A DNA stretch of 13,061 nucleotides from DASWTL01 sp036405495 (GCA_036405495.1 DASWXL010000028.1:1-13061), one strand, 5' to 3'; shown: positions 1 to 7,054, numbered from the stretch's first letter. Notes: generated by a model not told the origin, from the letters alone. Made by a program: numbers and translations.

Positions 1-197
1 CTGTCGGCCGTGAAGGGCAACTGATCATAATTTTTCTGATAAGCGGAATTGACTTTTCCGGGAGTTCCGCCTGTTGTATCGTGAGACGCTTCCCATGCAG
101 CGGAACCTTCGCACACCGACAGCGGGTCGATGCGTTCAAGCGTCCAGCCGCCCGGCTTCTTGACGTTGTTCTTGTACCAGGTATCGGCGTAAGCTAC
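1..197 (-). repeat. Direct repeat copy B (3' half of second LTD module)
   Basis: Positions 1-190 match 814-1003 with two mismatches (positions 138 and 155); three further mismatches fall at 192-194, and similarity is lost after about 197. The offset of 813 bases is exactly 271 codons, so the repeat is in frame. The copy encodes residues about 701-765 (YADTWYKNN, GGWTLERIDP, TTGGTPGKVNS) and is cut by the left window edge, so its full length is not known. Confidence 0.93.
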
Positions 198-2297
198 GGA
201 GTCAACGGTTCTGTTCGTGAAGCTTTTCAGGACGATCTGATCGGATAGATTGTTGAGGGATGGCCAGGGTGATAATCCGAGTGTTCTTCCAAAAGGTTTG
301 TATTGGGCGGTATCTGCAACCGGGCATAGGATCAGGTATTCGTCCGGCAGGATCGAGGCTTTTTTGAGTGTGCCTTTGGAGGATGGATCGCTGAGTGTCC
401 AGCCTTCCAGATCGATGGTGTCTTTTCCGGGATTGTAGATCTCCAGGAACTCGGCAGGCGGCAAACCCACTTCAGGTGACGGATCGGCAAAGATCTCGGT
501 GATATAAACAGTAGCGGTATCGGTCCTGACCGGCGGAGGCGGGGGCAGGGCGGGCGTTGAAAAGGAGAGCGGCGGGTGAGTAACGGGGTTGCCGCTGCAA
601 TCGGTAAGTTGCTGAATGGTTAACGAATAGCTTCCGCCCGGGAAAAAGGTCTTACTGAAGGTGAGTGATACCTGCTTCAGATCTTCACTGACGGCAGATA
701 CGCTGATGATTCCGGCGGGTGGTGAAAGGCTGAATTTATCAGCACTTACAGATGACCGGCCGACCGGCTTGTTCAGGTAGACGATCAGCGTAGTGTCGGC
801 CATTCGGCGTAGGCTGTCGGCCGTGAAGGGCAACTGATCATAATTTTTCTGATAAGCGGAATTGACTTTTCCGGGAGTTCCGCCTGTTGTATCGTGAGAC
901 GCTTCCCATGCAGCGGAACCTTCGCACACCGACAGCGGGTCGATGCGTTCGAGCGTCCAGCCGCCCGACTTCTTGACGTTGTTCTTGTACCAGGTATCGG
1001 CGTAGCTTACCTGGCTGATGATGGTGCCCTGGCGGTTTCGGAGTGTTAGCTTGTCGCCGCTGTTGTTTAACGATGGCCATGGGGCGACTCCGATCACGTA
1101 ACCAAACTTTTTAAATTCAGCGGTATCGGCTTTGGCGCAGAGAATAATGTATCCATTCGCTCTGATGCTGTCTGCGCTGAAGGTGTATGTGCTTGTTGTA
1201 TCACTATACGTCCATCCTTCCAGTTTAAGGGGCTGATCTGTTGTGTTCCATAGTTCAATGAATTCTACGGAAGGAAGATCGATCTGAGGATTCGGGTCGG
1301 CGAAGATCTCATTGATGACCACATCGTTCTTTTTCGCTGTATATGGCTTGACGAAATTGAACGCTGCTGTATTCTCTATGCTGATAATGTTGCCATTCAG
1401 ATCTTTGATGCCGGAAACCGAAAGTAAATACTGGCCGGTCTGCAGACTTTCAGCTACCTGAAGCTGATAGATATTCGGCCTCGATGTAGTTTTTATTGTG
1501 GCGGGACCGGCTGACGGGTTCAGCATGTAATTTGCGGGATTTTTGGCCGTCATGCTGTCGACATCTTCATCGAAAGCAGCTTCGATGGTCATGCTGTCGA
1601 TCGCGTTCACTGAAGCGAGCTTAGGAGGTGTGGTATCGGCTACCAGCGGTTGTATTCTAAAATCGTCAAAGAAGTGTTTTTGAATGAATGAGGTGGTTGA
1701 TTGCTGTACCAGTATTCCGAAATGGGAAGAAGTCCGGAAGCTGGTATCGAGGGTCTCGCCTTCTTTAAAAAACGATGTTCCTGTACCGGTAACGTCTCTT
1801 TCAAGGGTGAACATGTTTCCGGATCGGGTAACCCTGACCTTTAGTGTGTTGTTTGAGTGGTTTAGGATGCCATTCACACCGTCAATTATTTTCTCGCTGG
1901 TTGCGGCGTTTCCGCTTCTTTTATACAGACTGATCTCATCATTGGCACTTCCCAGCCTGATAAAATATCCGTTAAGACTGTCGCTTTTAAGGTCTGCATG
2001 GTCTGAAACGAGATAAATGTCGACCGTGTTTGGACCCGAAGTGTTGAATTTCAGGTTGCACCAGAATTCCCAGAAGCAATCGTTAGCTAGTGAACTTGTT
2101 GTGCTGAGGTAAAAACTGCTGTTCGTAATCGTTGAATTCGAGCGAAGCTGTTCGGAAACAATAATGAAGTCATTACCTGCGTTACTTCCGCTCCAGGTTG
2201 GGTGAACTGTAAAATTGCCGTCAGAAAAGCTTTCATGAAGTTGTGAAAACGCAATTTTGGTCGTAAAGAACAGTAAAAAGAGTAAACATTTTTTCAT
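1..2297 (-). CDS. Large secreted modular protein with Ig-like and lamin-tail (LTD) domains, N-terminal part
   Basis: The frame stays open from an ATG at 2297 to the left edge, giving 765 residues with no stop, so the C-terminus lies outside. Residues 1-19 form a signal peptide (KK, hydrophobic core, ending AFSQ), so the protein is exported. Residues about 20-218 resemble a LamG/concanavalin-like beta-sandwich (starts with HESFSDGNF, ends with FDDFRIQP). Residues about 221-315 are an Ig-like domain beginning DTTPPKL. Residues 326-494 are a lamin-tail domain (VINEIFADP, EFIELWN, LEGWTYSD, WPSLNN). A second Ig-like domain (about 495-582), a proline-rich linker (PALPPPPP) and a second lamin-tail domain (597-765) follow. 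The start is supported by GGAGGGG five bases upstream. In Bacteroidota such proteins are often cell-surface or type IX-secreted, but the sorting domain would be beyond the edge. Ligand and role are unknown; phosphoesterase or nuclease domains sometimes accompany LTDs, and none is visible here. Confidence 0.88.
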   Translation of the reverse strand, partial: MKKCLLFLLFFTTKIAFSQLHESFSDGNFTVHPTWSGSNAGNDFIIVSEQLRSNSTITNSSFYLSTTSSLANDCFWEFWCNLKFNTSGPNTVDIYLVSDHADLKSDSLNGYFIRLGSANDEISLYKRSGNAATSEKIIDGVNGILNHSNNTLKVRVTRSGNMFTLERDVTGTGTSFFKEGETLDTSFRTSSHFGILVQQSTTSFIQKHFFDDFRIQPLVADTTPPKLASVNAIDSMTIEAAFDEDVDSMTAKNPANYMLNPSAGPATIKTTSRPNIYQLQVAESLQTGQYLLSVSGIKDLNGNIISIENTAAFNFVKPYTAKKNDVVINEIFADPNPQIDLPSVEFIELWNTTDQPLKLEGWTYSDTTSTYTFSADSIRANGYIILCAKADTAEFKKFGYVIGVAPWPSLNNSGDKLTLRNRQGTIISQVSYADTWYKNNVKKSGGWTLERIDPLSVCEGSAAWEASHDTTGGTPGKVNSAYQKNYDQLPFTADSLRRMADTTLIVYLNKPVGRSSVSADKFSLSPPAGIISVSAVSEDLKQVSLTFSKTFFPGGSYSLTIQQLTDCSGNPVTHPPLSFSTPALPPPPPVRTDTATVYITEIFADPSPEVGLPPAEFLEIYNPGKDTIDLEGWTLSDPSSKGTLKKASILPDEYLILCPVADTAQYKPFGRTLGLSPWPSLNNLSDQIVLKSFTNRTVDSVAYADTWYKNNVKKPGGWTLERIDPLSVCEGSAAWEASHDTTGGTPGKVNSAYQKNYDQLPFTAD
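814..1010 (-). repeat. Direct repeat copy A (3' half of first LTD module)
   Basis: This partner of the repeat at 1-197 encodes residues about 430-494 of the same protein. The two differ at the protein level at one position (Ser against Pro before GGW) plus a boundary Ser/Ala. Upstream in the reading direction (1011-1322) the two LTD modules align without gaps but share only about 52 of 110 residues by my count, so the near-identity has a sharp edge. Confidence 0.93.
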
Positions 2298-2302
2298 ATT
2301 TG

Positions 2303-2309
2303 CCCCTCC
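2303..2309 (-). promoter_or_regulatory. Strong Shine-Dalgarno sequence of the LTD protein gene
   Basis: Read on the minus strand the sequence is GGAGGGG, five bases before the ATG at 2297. It fixes the start codon of the large surface-protein gene and stands out because most other genes in the window have little or no Shine-Dalgarno sequence. The divergent asd gene begins only 49 bases away, so both promoters must fit in a very small space. Confidence 0.6.
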
Positions 2310-2346
2310 ATTTGAAAATTAAGATACAAATAATCAAGTAATTAAA

Positions 2347-3342
2347 ATGAAAGTCGCAGTTGTAGGCGCTACCGGCCTTGTGGGTTCGGTGATGTTAAAA
2401 GTTTTAGCAGAGCGCAATTTCCCAGTTAGTGAATTGATTCCGGTGGCATCAGCAAAGAGTGTTGGTAAGGAGATCGAATTCAAGGGTAAGAAGTACAAAG
2501 TGGTGACTATTAATGAAGCAATAGCTCAAAAGCCTGATGTGGCTTTATTTTCTGCCGGCGGCAGTACCTCTCTCGAGCAAGCGCCGCTTTTTGCTGAAGC
2601 CGGTACTACGGTGATCGATAATTCATCGGCCTGGCGTATGGATCCATCCAAAAAGCTGGTGGTTCCGGAAGTGAACGCTGAAGTACTAGGTGCAGAAGAC
2701 AAGATCATTGCAAATCCCAATTGCTCAACGATTCAAATGGTCGTGGTCTTGAAACCGCTTCATGAGAAATATAAGATCAAACGGGTAGTGGTGTCTACCT
2801 ATCAGTCGGTAACCGGCACGGGTGTTAAGGCGGTTGACCAGATGATGAATGAACGTAAAGGTATTTCCGATGGCCCCATGGCCTACGCCTATCCGATAGA
2901 TCTCAACGTGATCCCTCAGATCGATGTTTTTATGGATAACGGTTATACGAAAGAAGAGATGAAGATGATCCTTGAAACCAACAAGATCATGGGTGATGAT
3001 TCTATCCGGGTGACCGCTACCACTGTTCGTATCCCGGTCATGGGCGGACATTCGGAGTCGGTTAATATCGAGTTTGAGAATGACTTCGATCTGAGTGAAG
3101 TGCGCAGCTTACTCGAAAAACAGAACGGAATTATAGTTGTAGATAACCCCTCCACGCAGCAATACCCAATGCCCAGGGATGCCCACGGAAAGGATGAGGT
3201 TTTTGTGGGACGCATCCGTCGGGACGAGTCACATCCGAATACCTTAAACTTGTGGATCGTCGCTGATAACCTCCGAAAAGGAGCGGCAACCAACGCAGTG
3301 CAAATTGCGGAGCATCTGCTGGAAAAGGGGTTGCTGGGTTGA
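2347..3342 (+). CDS. asd: Aspartate-semialdehyde dehydrogenase
   Basis: This 331-residue cytoplasmic enzyme reduces aspartyl phosphate to aspartate semialdehyde with NADPH, the branch point towards lysine and diaminopimelate and towards threonine and methionine. The N-terminus has the Rossmann motif GATGLVG (residues 8-14). The catalytic cysteine is Cys126 in NPNCSTIQ, with Gln153 in TYQSVTGTG. The substrate-binding Arg228 and catalytic His235 sit in VRIPVMGGHSE. The length is normal for the family and both termini are intact. The ATG at 2347 directly precedes the first beta strand (KVAVVGA), so the start is secure, although no Shine-Dalgarno sequence is seen. The gene is divergent from the LTD protein and is closed by a terminator before dacB, so it is probably transcribed alone. 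Confidence 0.98.
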   Translation: MKVAVVGATGLVGSVMLKVLAERNFPVSELIPVASAKSVGKEIEFKGKKYKVVTINEAIAQKPDVALFSAGGSTSLEQAPLFAEAGTTVIDNSSAWRMDPSKKLVVPEVNAEVLGAEDKIIANPNCSTIQMVVVLKPLHEKYKIKRVVVSTYQSVTGTGVKAVDQMMNERKGISDGPMAYAYPIDLNVIPQIDVFMDNGYTKEEMKMILETNKIMGDDSIRVTATTVRIPVMGGHSESVNIEFENDFDLSEVRSLLEKQNGIIVVDNPSTQQYPMPRDAHGKDEVFVGRIRRDESHPNTLNLWIVADNLRKGAATNAVQIAEHLLEKGLLG

Positions 3343-3364
3343 TCTTCCGGAAAATTGACAGGAA

Positions 3365-3390
3365 GGGAGCACTTATGTGTTCCCTTTTTT
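3365..3390 (+). terminator. Rho-independent terminator after asd
   Basis: An 8-bp stem (GGGAGCAC pairing with GTGTTCCC, including one G-U pair) closes a TTAT loop and is followed directly by six T. It lies 22 bases after the asd stop and before the dacB start, which argues against asd-dacB co-transcription. Confidence 0.88.
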
Positions 3391-3415
3391 ATTGAATGAT
3401 TTTTATTTTTATCGA

Positions 3416-4825
3416 ATGAACATACGCTTAATATTTATCCTTCTGCTTAGTGCGGTACCGGGCTTCGCTCAAAATCTTTCTCAACAGATAGCAAAGGCCT
3501 ACTCTGCTTTTGAAACCGATCCGCAGTTAAAGTACGGGGTCAGCTCATTGACGGTGTTAAACGCAAAGACCGGCGAGGTGCTGTTCTCAAAAAATGAAGA
3601 CGTGGGACTGGCGTCGGCGTCTACGTTAAAAACGGTAACTGCCGCCACCGCCTATTACCTGCTTGGTTCGGATTTTACCTGGCAAACCACAATGGGCTAT
3701 ACCGGGCGTATCGAAAACGGCACGCTGAACGGCGATATTATCATAAAGGGAGGAGGTGATCCAACGCTCGGCAGCTGGCGGTATCCGGGTACGAAGAATG
3801 AAGTCGTGTTCAATAAATGGGTGGAAGCCATCCGGCAGGCAGGTATTTGTAAAGTAAATGGAAAAATCATTGCCGATGACGCATTATTCGGCTCACAGAC
3901 CCTGCCGACCGGTTGGTCGTGGCAGGATATGGGAAACTATTATGGTGCAGGTCCGAATTCCTTAACCTGGCATGAAAACCAGTTCGACCTGTATTTTGTG
4001 CCCGGAAGTAAGGTAGGGGATGACGCCACTTTGGTTCGGACTGAGCCGGCATTAGCTTATTTAAAAATAGTTAACGAAGTGAAAACCGGTAGACCTGGCA
4101 GCGGCGATAACGTGTATGTGTATTCCGCACCTTATTCGGAGGTGATCTATTTAAGAGGGACCTACGGAATCGACCTGAAGAAGGTGATCGGCGGTTCGGT
4201 CCCTGATCCGGCTTTTGAGCTGGCCGCTAATCTTCAGGACACCTTGGGAAAGCTTAACATAACCGTTGCTAACGCACCGTCTACAGCCAGGCAGCTTGCG
4301 TTCGAGAAGAGAAACGTTCCGGTAATTGAAAAGGTTCTTAACGTTCATACCTCCCCGGCTTTATCCGAGGTGAACTACTGGTTCAATCAGAAAAGTATCA
4401 ATCTGTACGGCGAGCACTTACTGAAAACATTAGCCTGGAAGCATGGCAAACAACCGGCTACACCGGAAGGTGTAAGGGTTTTGCAACATTTCTGGAAAGA
4501 AAAGCTGGGACTGGATCCTGACGCTATCAATATTATGGATGGCAGCGGCCTCTCCGCCGGAAACCGGATCACGACATCGGCAATGGCAAGAATTCTTCAG
4601 TCCATAAAAGCTGAGCCGTGGTTCGCCAGCTTTTATGAGGGACTTCCGGTATATAACAATATGAAGATGAAGAGCGGAACAATAAATGACGTTCTCGGAT
4701 ATACGGGATATCACACATCCTCTGCAGGGGAGCCGGTTGTATTTTCTTTTCTGGTGAACAATTATAACGGAAGCGCATCGGCCGTCCGGCAAAAGATGTT
4801 CAAGGTGCTGGACACCCTGAAATAA
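3416..4825 (+). CDS. dacB: D-alanyl-D-alanine carboxypeptidase/endopeptidase, PBP4 type (peptidase S13)
   Basis: The product has 469 residues and acts in the periplasm, trimming the terminal D-Ala of peptidoglycan stem peptides and cleaving D-Ala cross-links. Residues 1-19 are a signal peptide (hydrophobic core, PGFAQ cleavage region). All three penicillin-binding motifs are present: SxxK as STLK with Ser69 and Lys72; SxN as Ser327-Ile-Asn329 in the context SINLYGE; and KTG as Lys419-Ser-Gly421. Further family signatures are GGGDPTLGS and DGSGLS. Start choice: the frame extends upstream to a GTG at 3377, but that codon lies inside the asd terminator stem and would put 13 extra residues before the signal peptide, so the ATG at 3416 is preferred. 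Length is normal for S13 enzymes. No clear promoter was found in the 25 bases between terminator and start. A bidirectional terminator follows. Confidence 0.95.
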   Translation: MNIRLIFILLLSAVPGFAQNLSQQIAKAYSAFETDPQLKYGVSSLTVLNAKTGEVLFSKNEDVGLASASTLKTVTAATAYYLLGSDFTWQTTMGYTGRIENGTLNGDIIIKGGGDPTLGSWRYPGTKNEVVFNKWVEAIRQAGICKVNGKIIADDALFGSQTLPTGWSWQDMGNYYGAGPNSLTWHENQFDLYFVPGSKVGDDATLVRTEPALAYLKIVNEVKTGRPGSGDNVYVYSAPYSEVIYLRGTYGIDLKKVIGGSVPDPAFELAANLQDTLGKLNITVANAPSTARQLAFEKRNVPVIEKVLNVHTSPALSEVNYWFNQKSINLYGEHLLKTLAWKHGKQPATPEGVRVLQHFWKEKLGLDPDAINIMDGSGLSAGNRITTSAMARILQSIKAEPWFASFYEGLPVYNNMKMKSGTINDVLGYTGYHTSSAGEPVVFSFLVNNYNGSASAVRQKMFKVLDTLK

Positions 4826-4863
4826 AAATGGAAAGACTGCCTGCCGGCAGCCTTTCCATTTTT
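4824..4863. terminator. Bidirectional terminator between dacB and the LiaF-like gene
   Basis: A long hairpin with an A-tract on one side and a T-tract on the other: AAAAATGGAAAG and CTGCC, a TGCC loop, GGCAG, then CTTTCC and ATTTTT, with one A/C mismatch between the two stem parts. It overlaps the dacB stop codon and can serve both dacB (plus) and the convergent gene ending at 4890 (minus). Confidence 0.88.
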
Positions 4864-4889
4864 ATTGAGGGATCACTCCGCGTTGATGC

Positions 4890-5249
4890 TTAAATATGAT
4901 CGTGAGTGTAATTCCGGCATTTTGGGCTGTGGTTATTTCTGAAGATCATCCACAATCCTGCGCCGATAAGCATCGCGGGCCATACTATGGAAAAGTTTAT
5001 CGGCAGAAAGTACCGGTCAGTCAGAAAAACGAATCCAATAAATAACAGGACGAAGGCTCCCGGTTTCTTAAACTGATGCTTGACGCCCGATATAAGTCCG
5101 ATCGCAATTAATAGCATCGGCCAGCTGAGTACCCAGTCGGGAAGGTGGGTGCCTAAATTGTCCAGCAATAGAATACCTCCGACTACTATCAAGATGGCTC
5201 CGGTCATTACCTTGCCTGCTGCGGAACCGTTTGTGCTTAAATTCTTCAT
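4890..5249 (-). CDS. Small LiaF-like transmembrane protein (DUF5668-type), two repeated membrane units
   Basis: A 119-residue inner-membrane protein with four predicted transmembrane segments (about 13-30, 41-57, 63-76, 86-103). The segments form an internal duplication: each half begins with a Gly-Ala helix start and contains a WP motif (SWPMLLIAIGL and VWPAMLIGAGL), the pattern of the LiaI/LiaF-like membrane domain. Many LiaF-like proteins carry a soluble C-terminal domain; this one ends after the second unit with a short polar tail (CRNYTHDHI). Start choice: the frame runs upstream to a TTG at 5297, but a well-matched promoter (5267-5297) lies over that stretch, so the ATG at 5249 is preferred. 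In Gram-positives LiaF takes part in envelope-stress sensing; for this protein the role is only an inference. It is divergent from the DoxX gene. Confidence 0.8.
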   Translation of the reverse strand: MKNLSTNGSAAGKVMTGAILIVVGGILLLDNLGTHLPDWVLSWPMLLIAIGLISGVKHQFKKPGAFVLLFIGFVFLTDRYFLPINFSIVWPAMLIGAGLWMIFRNNHSPKCRNYTHDHI

Positions 5250-5266
5250 GTCCTTTAATTTTAAAT

Positions 5267-5297
5267 CAAAGATATCTTCATGTCTATCCTGCCTCAA
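5267..5297 (-). promoter_or_regulatory. Bacteroidota-type promoter of the LiaF-like gene
   Basis: On the minus strand TTG (5297-5295) is followed by 20 bases and then TATCTTTG (5274-5267), an exact match to the Bacteroidota -33/-7 pattern TTG-N19-21-TAnnTTTG. Transcription should start near 5260, leaving a leader of about a dozen bases before the ATG at 5249. This excludes the upstream TTG as the translation start. Confidence 0.65.
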
Positions 5298-5325
5298 TCA
5301 CAAGATGGCAGACAAAAGCAATTAG

Positions 5326-5355
5326 TCGGTAAAACAGCTTTTTCTTTCGGTAAAA
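5326..5355. repeat. Pair of 9-bp direct repeats in the divergent region, possible operator
   Basis: TCGGTAAAA occurs at 5326-5334 and again at 5347-5355, and both are followed by two variable bases and GC. The centres are 21 bp apart, two helical turns, which would place bound protein on one face of the DNA. They sit between the divergent LiaF-like and DoxX genes. No regulator is encoded nearby, so an operator role is only an inference. Confidence 0.4.
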
Positions 5356-5393
5356 GTGCGGCCGGTATATGAGGTTGCTGTAATTTTTGAAAA

Positions 5394-5420
5394 CAACTGA
5401 TTATAGTGCAACTGTTATAA
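5394..5420 (+). repeat. Short 15-bp-period direct repeat upstream of the DoxX gene
   Basis: CAACTG followed by an A/T-rich TTATA segment occurs at 5394 and again at 5409, just before the ribosome binding site of the DoxX gene. It may be a regulatory half-site pair or an A/T-rich promoter region; the match is short and could be chance. Confidence 0.25.
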
Positions 5421-5424
5421 TAAA

Positions 5425-5431
5425 AAGGAGG
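5425..5431 (+). promoter_or_regulatory. Strong Shine-Dalgarno sequence of the DoxX gene
   Basis: AAGGAGG lies five bases before the ATG at 5437 and is the clearest plus-strand ribosome binding site in the window. It fixes the start of the DoxX-family gene and suggests high translation. Confidence 0.75.
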
Positions 5432-5436
5432 TTTTT

Positions 5437-5886
5437 ATGAGCGTAGTACAACAAGTAGAGCATTGGGGTGATGTACATCATGCTAAATGGCTGGATATCG
5501 TTCGGATCGTTTTGGGGATAATTATTCTCAGCAAGGGTATTTCGTTTATCAGTGATACAGAAGCGCAGCAGGATTGGCTGATTCAAAACAGTCAGTATCA
5601 GTTTAGCGGAATGATGGCGATGGCGGTGATCCATATTGTTGCATTTGCCCACCTGGTGGGCGGATTGCTGATCATTATGGGACTGGTAACCAGATTTGCC
5701 TGCGTCGTGCAGATCCCGATACTTTTGGGAGCTATATTTTTCGTGAACCTTACCAGGGGGTTTTCACCGCTTAATTCTGAACTGTGGCTTTCGATCATAG
5801 TTCTGATGCTCCTCATTTTGTTCTGGATCGTGGGCTCCGGTCCATATTCTGTCGATCACTGGATGAAGCATCACAGGGCCAGGTAA
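5437..5886 (+). CDS. DoxX-family integral membrane protein
   Basis: The 149-residue product has four predicted membrane helices (about 19-38, 58-82, 86-105, 114-133). The DoxX-family pattern is visible in IVRIVLGIIILSKGI near the N-terminus, AHLVGGLLIIMGL in helix 2 (family position for a G-rich helix and following Arg, here TRF), and the C-terminal signature GSGPYSVDHW at residues 133-142. DoxX proteins are small inner-membrane proteins, some linked to thiol redox or oxidative stress; the exact activity of this one cannot be read from sequence. A strong ribosome binding site precedes it and a terminator follows, so it is probably a single-gene transcript. It is divergent from the LiaF-like membrane protein with 187 bases between the two starts. 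Confidence 0.87.
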   Translation: MSVVQQVEHWGDVHHAKWLDIVRIVLGIIILSKGISFISDTEAQQDWLIQNSQYQFSGMMAMAVIHIVAFAHLVGGLLIIMGLVTRFACVVQIPILLGAIFFVNLTRGFSPLNSELWLSIIVLMLLILFWIVGSGPYSVDHWMKHHRAR

Positions 5887-5907
5887 ACATTAGTTTTCGG
5901 TCATTGA

Positions 5908-5943
5908 AAAGCGGCCTTCGTTTCGGGGAGCCGCTTTCTTTTT
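5908..5943 (+). terminator. Rho-independent terminator after the DoxX gene
   Basis: The 8-bp perfect stem AAAGCGGC/GCCGCTTT encloses a 14-base loop and is followed by C and five T. It lies 21 bases past the DoxX stop and ends 22 bases before the glycosyltransferase start. Confidence 0.88.
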
Positions 5944-5965
5944 ATACCTTGGAATTTCGCTGGCT

Positions 5966-7054
5966 ATGATCCTTCTTTATCTGATTTTTGTTTTTCTTGT
6001 ACTTCGCTTTACCGTAACGCTGTTCAATTTCATATCTAATCCAAAGCTCACTCCTACCGTGAGGCGATACCCGGATCTGGTGTCAGTTTTGATCCCGGTC
6101 AGGAATAATGGCAGCAGCATCCTTAGGTTATTAACATCGATAAAGCAACAAGACCATGGTAATTATGAGGTTTTGATCTATGACTACGGGTCGCAGGACA
6201 ACACTTCGGACGTGTGTTCAAAATTCTGTCTGGAGAATGAACGGTTCAGGATGCTGCCCCAAAAAGATCTGCCGGTTGGCTGGCAGCGAAAGAATTTCGC
6301 CTCTCACCAGCTTGCAAAAGAAAGTGCGGGGGATTATCTGATGTTTCTGGATGCCAGGACGTCAGTTACTGACGGGTTGGTCAGTAGCGCTATTCATCGC
6401 ATGAAACAGCTTGACTTGTCTTTGCTAAGCTTGTTTGCCGATCAGGAAATGAGAAGCTTCGGAGAACGCCTCGTTATTCCCCTGCAGCATTATCTCTTAC
6501 TCAATCTGTTGCCACTTCGATTGGTTCGCCTGTCTCAGAATGCTTCCTTTGCGGCGGCAAGCGGACAGTTTATGATGTTTGATGCGCCTGCCTACCGCAT
6601 CAATCTGTGGCATGAAACGGTAAAAGGCAGGTCGCCGGAAGAGACAGAGATCGTGCGACTGGTAAAAGGTTACGGAGAACGCGCCGAAACGCTGCTTGGC
6701 AACGGATTTATTTCTTCGCGGCCCGGACAAAATTTCGGAGACGCGGTTAATGAGTTAAGTTCAAACATACTTCCGGGTTTCAGCAACAGTGTTATTGCTT
6801 TACTTTTATATGTTTTCCTGGTTGTGATTGCTCCGGTGGCCATATATACTTATCTCGACCTTGAGCTGCTGTTTTTTGCCATCACCTTAATTGTCCTGAG
6901 CCGGATAATGATCTCGTTCTCTGGCAGACAAAACCCCTGGTTCAATGTTCTTCTGCATCCGCTGCAAATGGCGGTCCTGGCTCTTGCCTCAGTTCTGGCC
7001 ATTCAGAAGTATCTGATGAAACAGTCCGTCTGGCGTCAGCGAAGAAAACTTTAG
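5966..7054 (+). CDS. Membrane-anchored family 2 glycosyltransferase with altered acidic motifs
   Basis: The 362-residue product has an N-terminal membrane helix (about 2-22), a GT-A catalytic domain (about 38-255) and two or three C-terminal membrane helices (about 274-292, 297-314, 331-350). The family start is SVLIPVRNNG (40-49); the nucleotide-binding motif, usually DDGSxD, reads DYGSQD (73-78). LPVGWQRKNFA (102-112) matches the PxGWxGK motif of CrtQ/HpnB-like transferases, and GQFMMFDAPAYR (200-211) matches their GQFxLFxxxAY motif. The metal-binding DxD, expected as FLDADT, reads FLDART (Asp129, Arg131), so the second Asp is replaced. Later acidic residues are EETE (225-228). Relatives glycosylate lipids or carotenoids; the substrate here is unknown and activity may be changed. 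Start at 5966 matches the membrane helix; no Shine-Dalgarno sequence is seen. ispH follows 71 bases later with its own promoter candidate. Confidence 0.88.
   Translation: MILLYLIFVFLVLRFTVTLFNFISNPKLTPTVRRYPDLVSVLIPVRNNGSSILRLLTSIKQQDHGNYEVLIYDYGSQDNTSDVCSKFCLENERFRMLPQKDLPVGWQRKNFASHQLAKESAGDYLMFLDARTSVTDGLVSSAIHRMKQLDLSLLSLFADQEMRSFGERLVIPLQHYLLLNLLPLRLVRLSQNASFAAASGQFMMFDAPAYRINLWHETVKGRSPEETEIVRLVKGYGERAETLLGNGFISSRPGQNFGDAVNELSSNILPGFSNSVIALLLYVFLVVIAPVAIYTYLDLELLFFAITLIVLSRIMISFSGRQNPWFNVLLHPLQMAVLALASVLAIQKYLMKQSVWRQRRKL

Noticed and set aside
250..2016. Plus-strand and other-frame open frames within 1-2297 (such as 250-438 and 1684-2016 on plus, 838-1080 on minus)
   Set aside because: They lie within the large minus-strand reading frame, which has a signal peptide, domain repeats and a ribosome binding site; the short frames have no recognisable features.
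2332..2342. ATCAAGTAATT shared between the asd upstream region and the waaA/ugd gap
   Set aside because: An 11-base match between two A/T-rich places in 13 kb is expected by chance, and the positions relative to the genes differ.
2298..2346. Promoter elements for the divergent LTD gene and asd
   Set aside because: Only imperfect TTTG-containing matches were found on either strand, with wrong spacing, so none is reported.
2725..3293. Minus-strand open frames opposite asd
   Set aside because: Shadows of the strongly conserved asd gene.
3377..3415. Upstream GTG start for dacB adding 13 residues
   Set aside because: The codon is inside the stem of the asd terminator, and the added residues would precede a good signal peptide that begins at the ATG at 3416.
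5250..5297. TTG start at 5297 for the LiaF-like protein
   Set aside because: An exact Bacteroidota promoter covers this stretch, so it would not be transcribed; the ATG at 5249 fits.
5382..5389. AATTTTTG as the -7 element of the DoxX promoter
   Set aside because: One base off the consensus and no TTG at the right spacing upstream.
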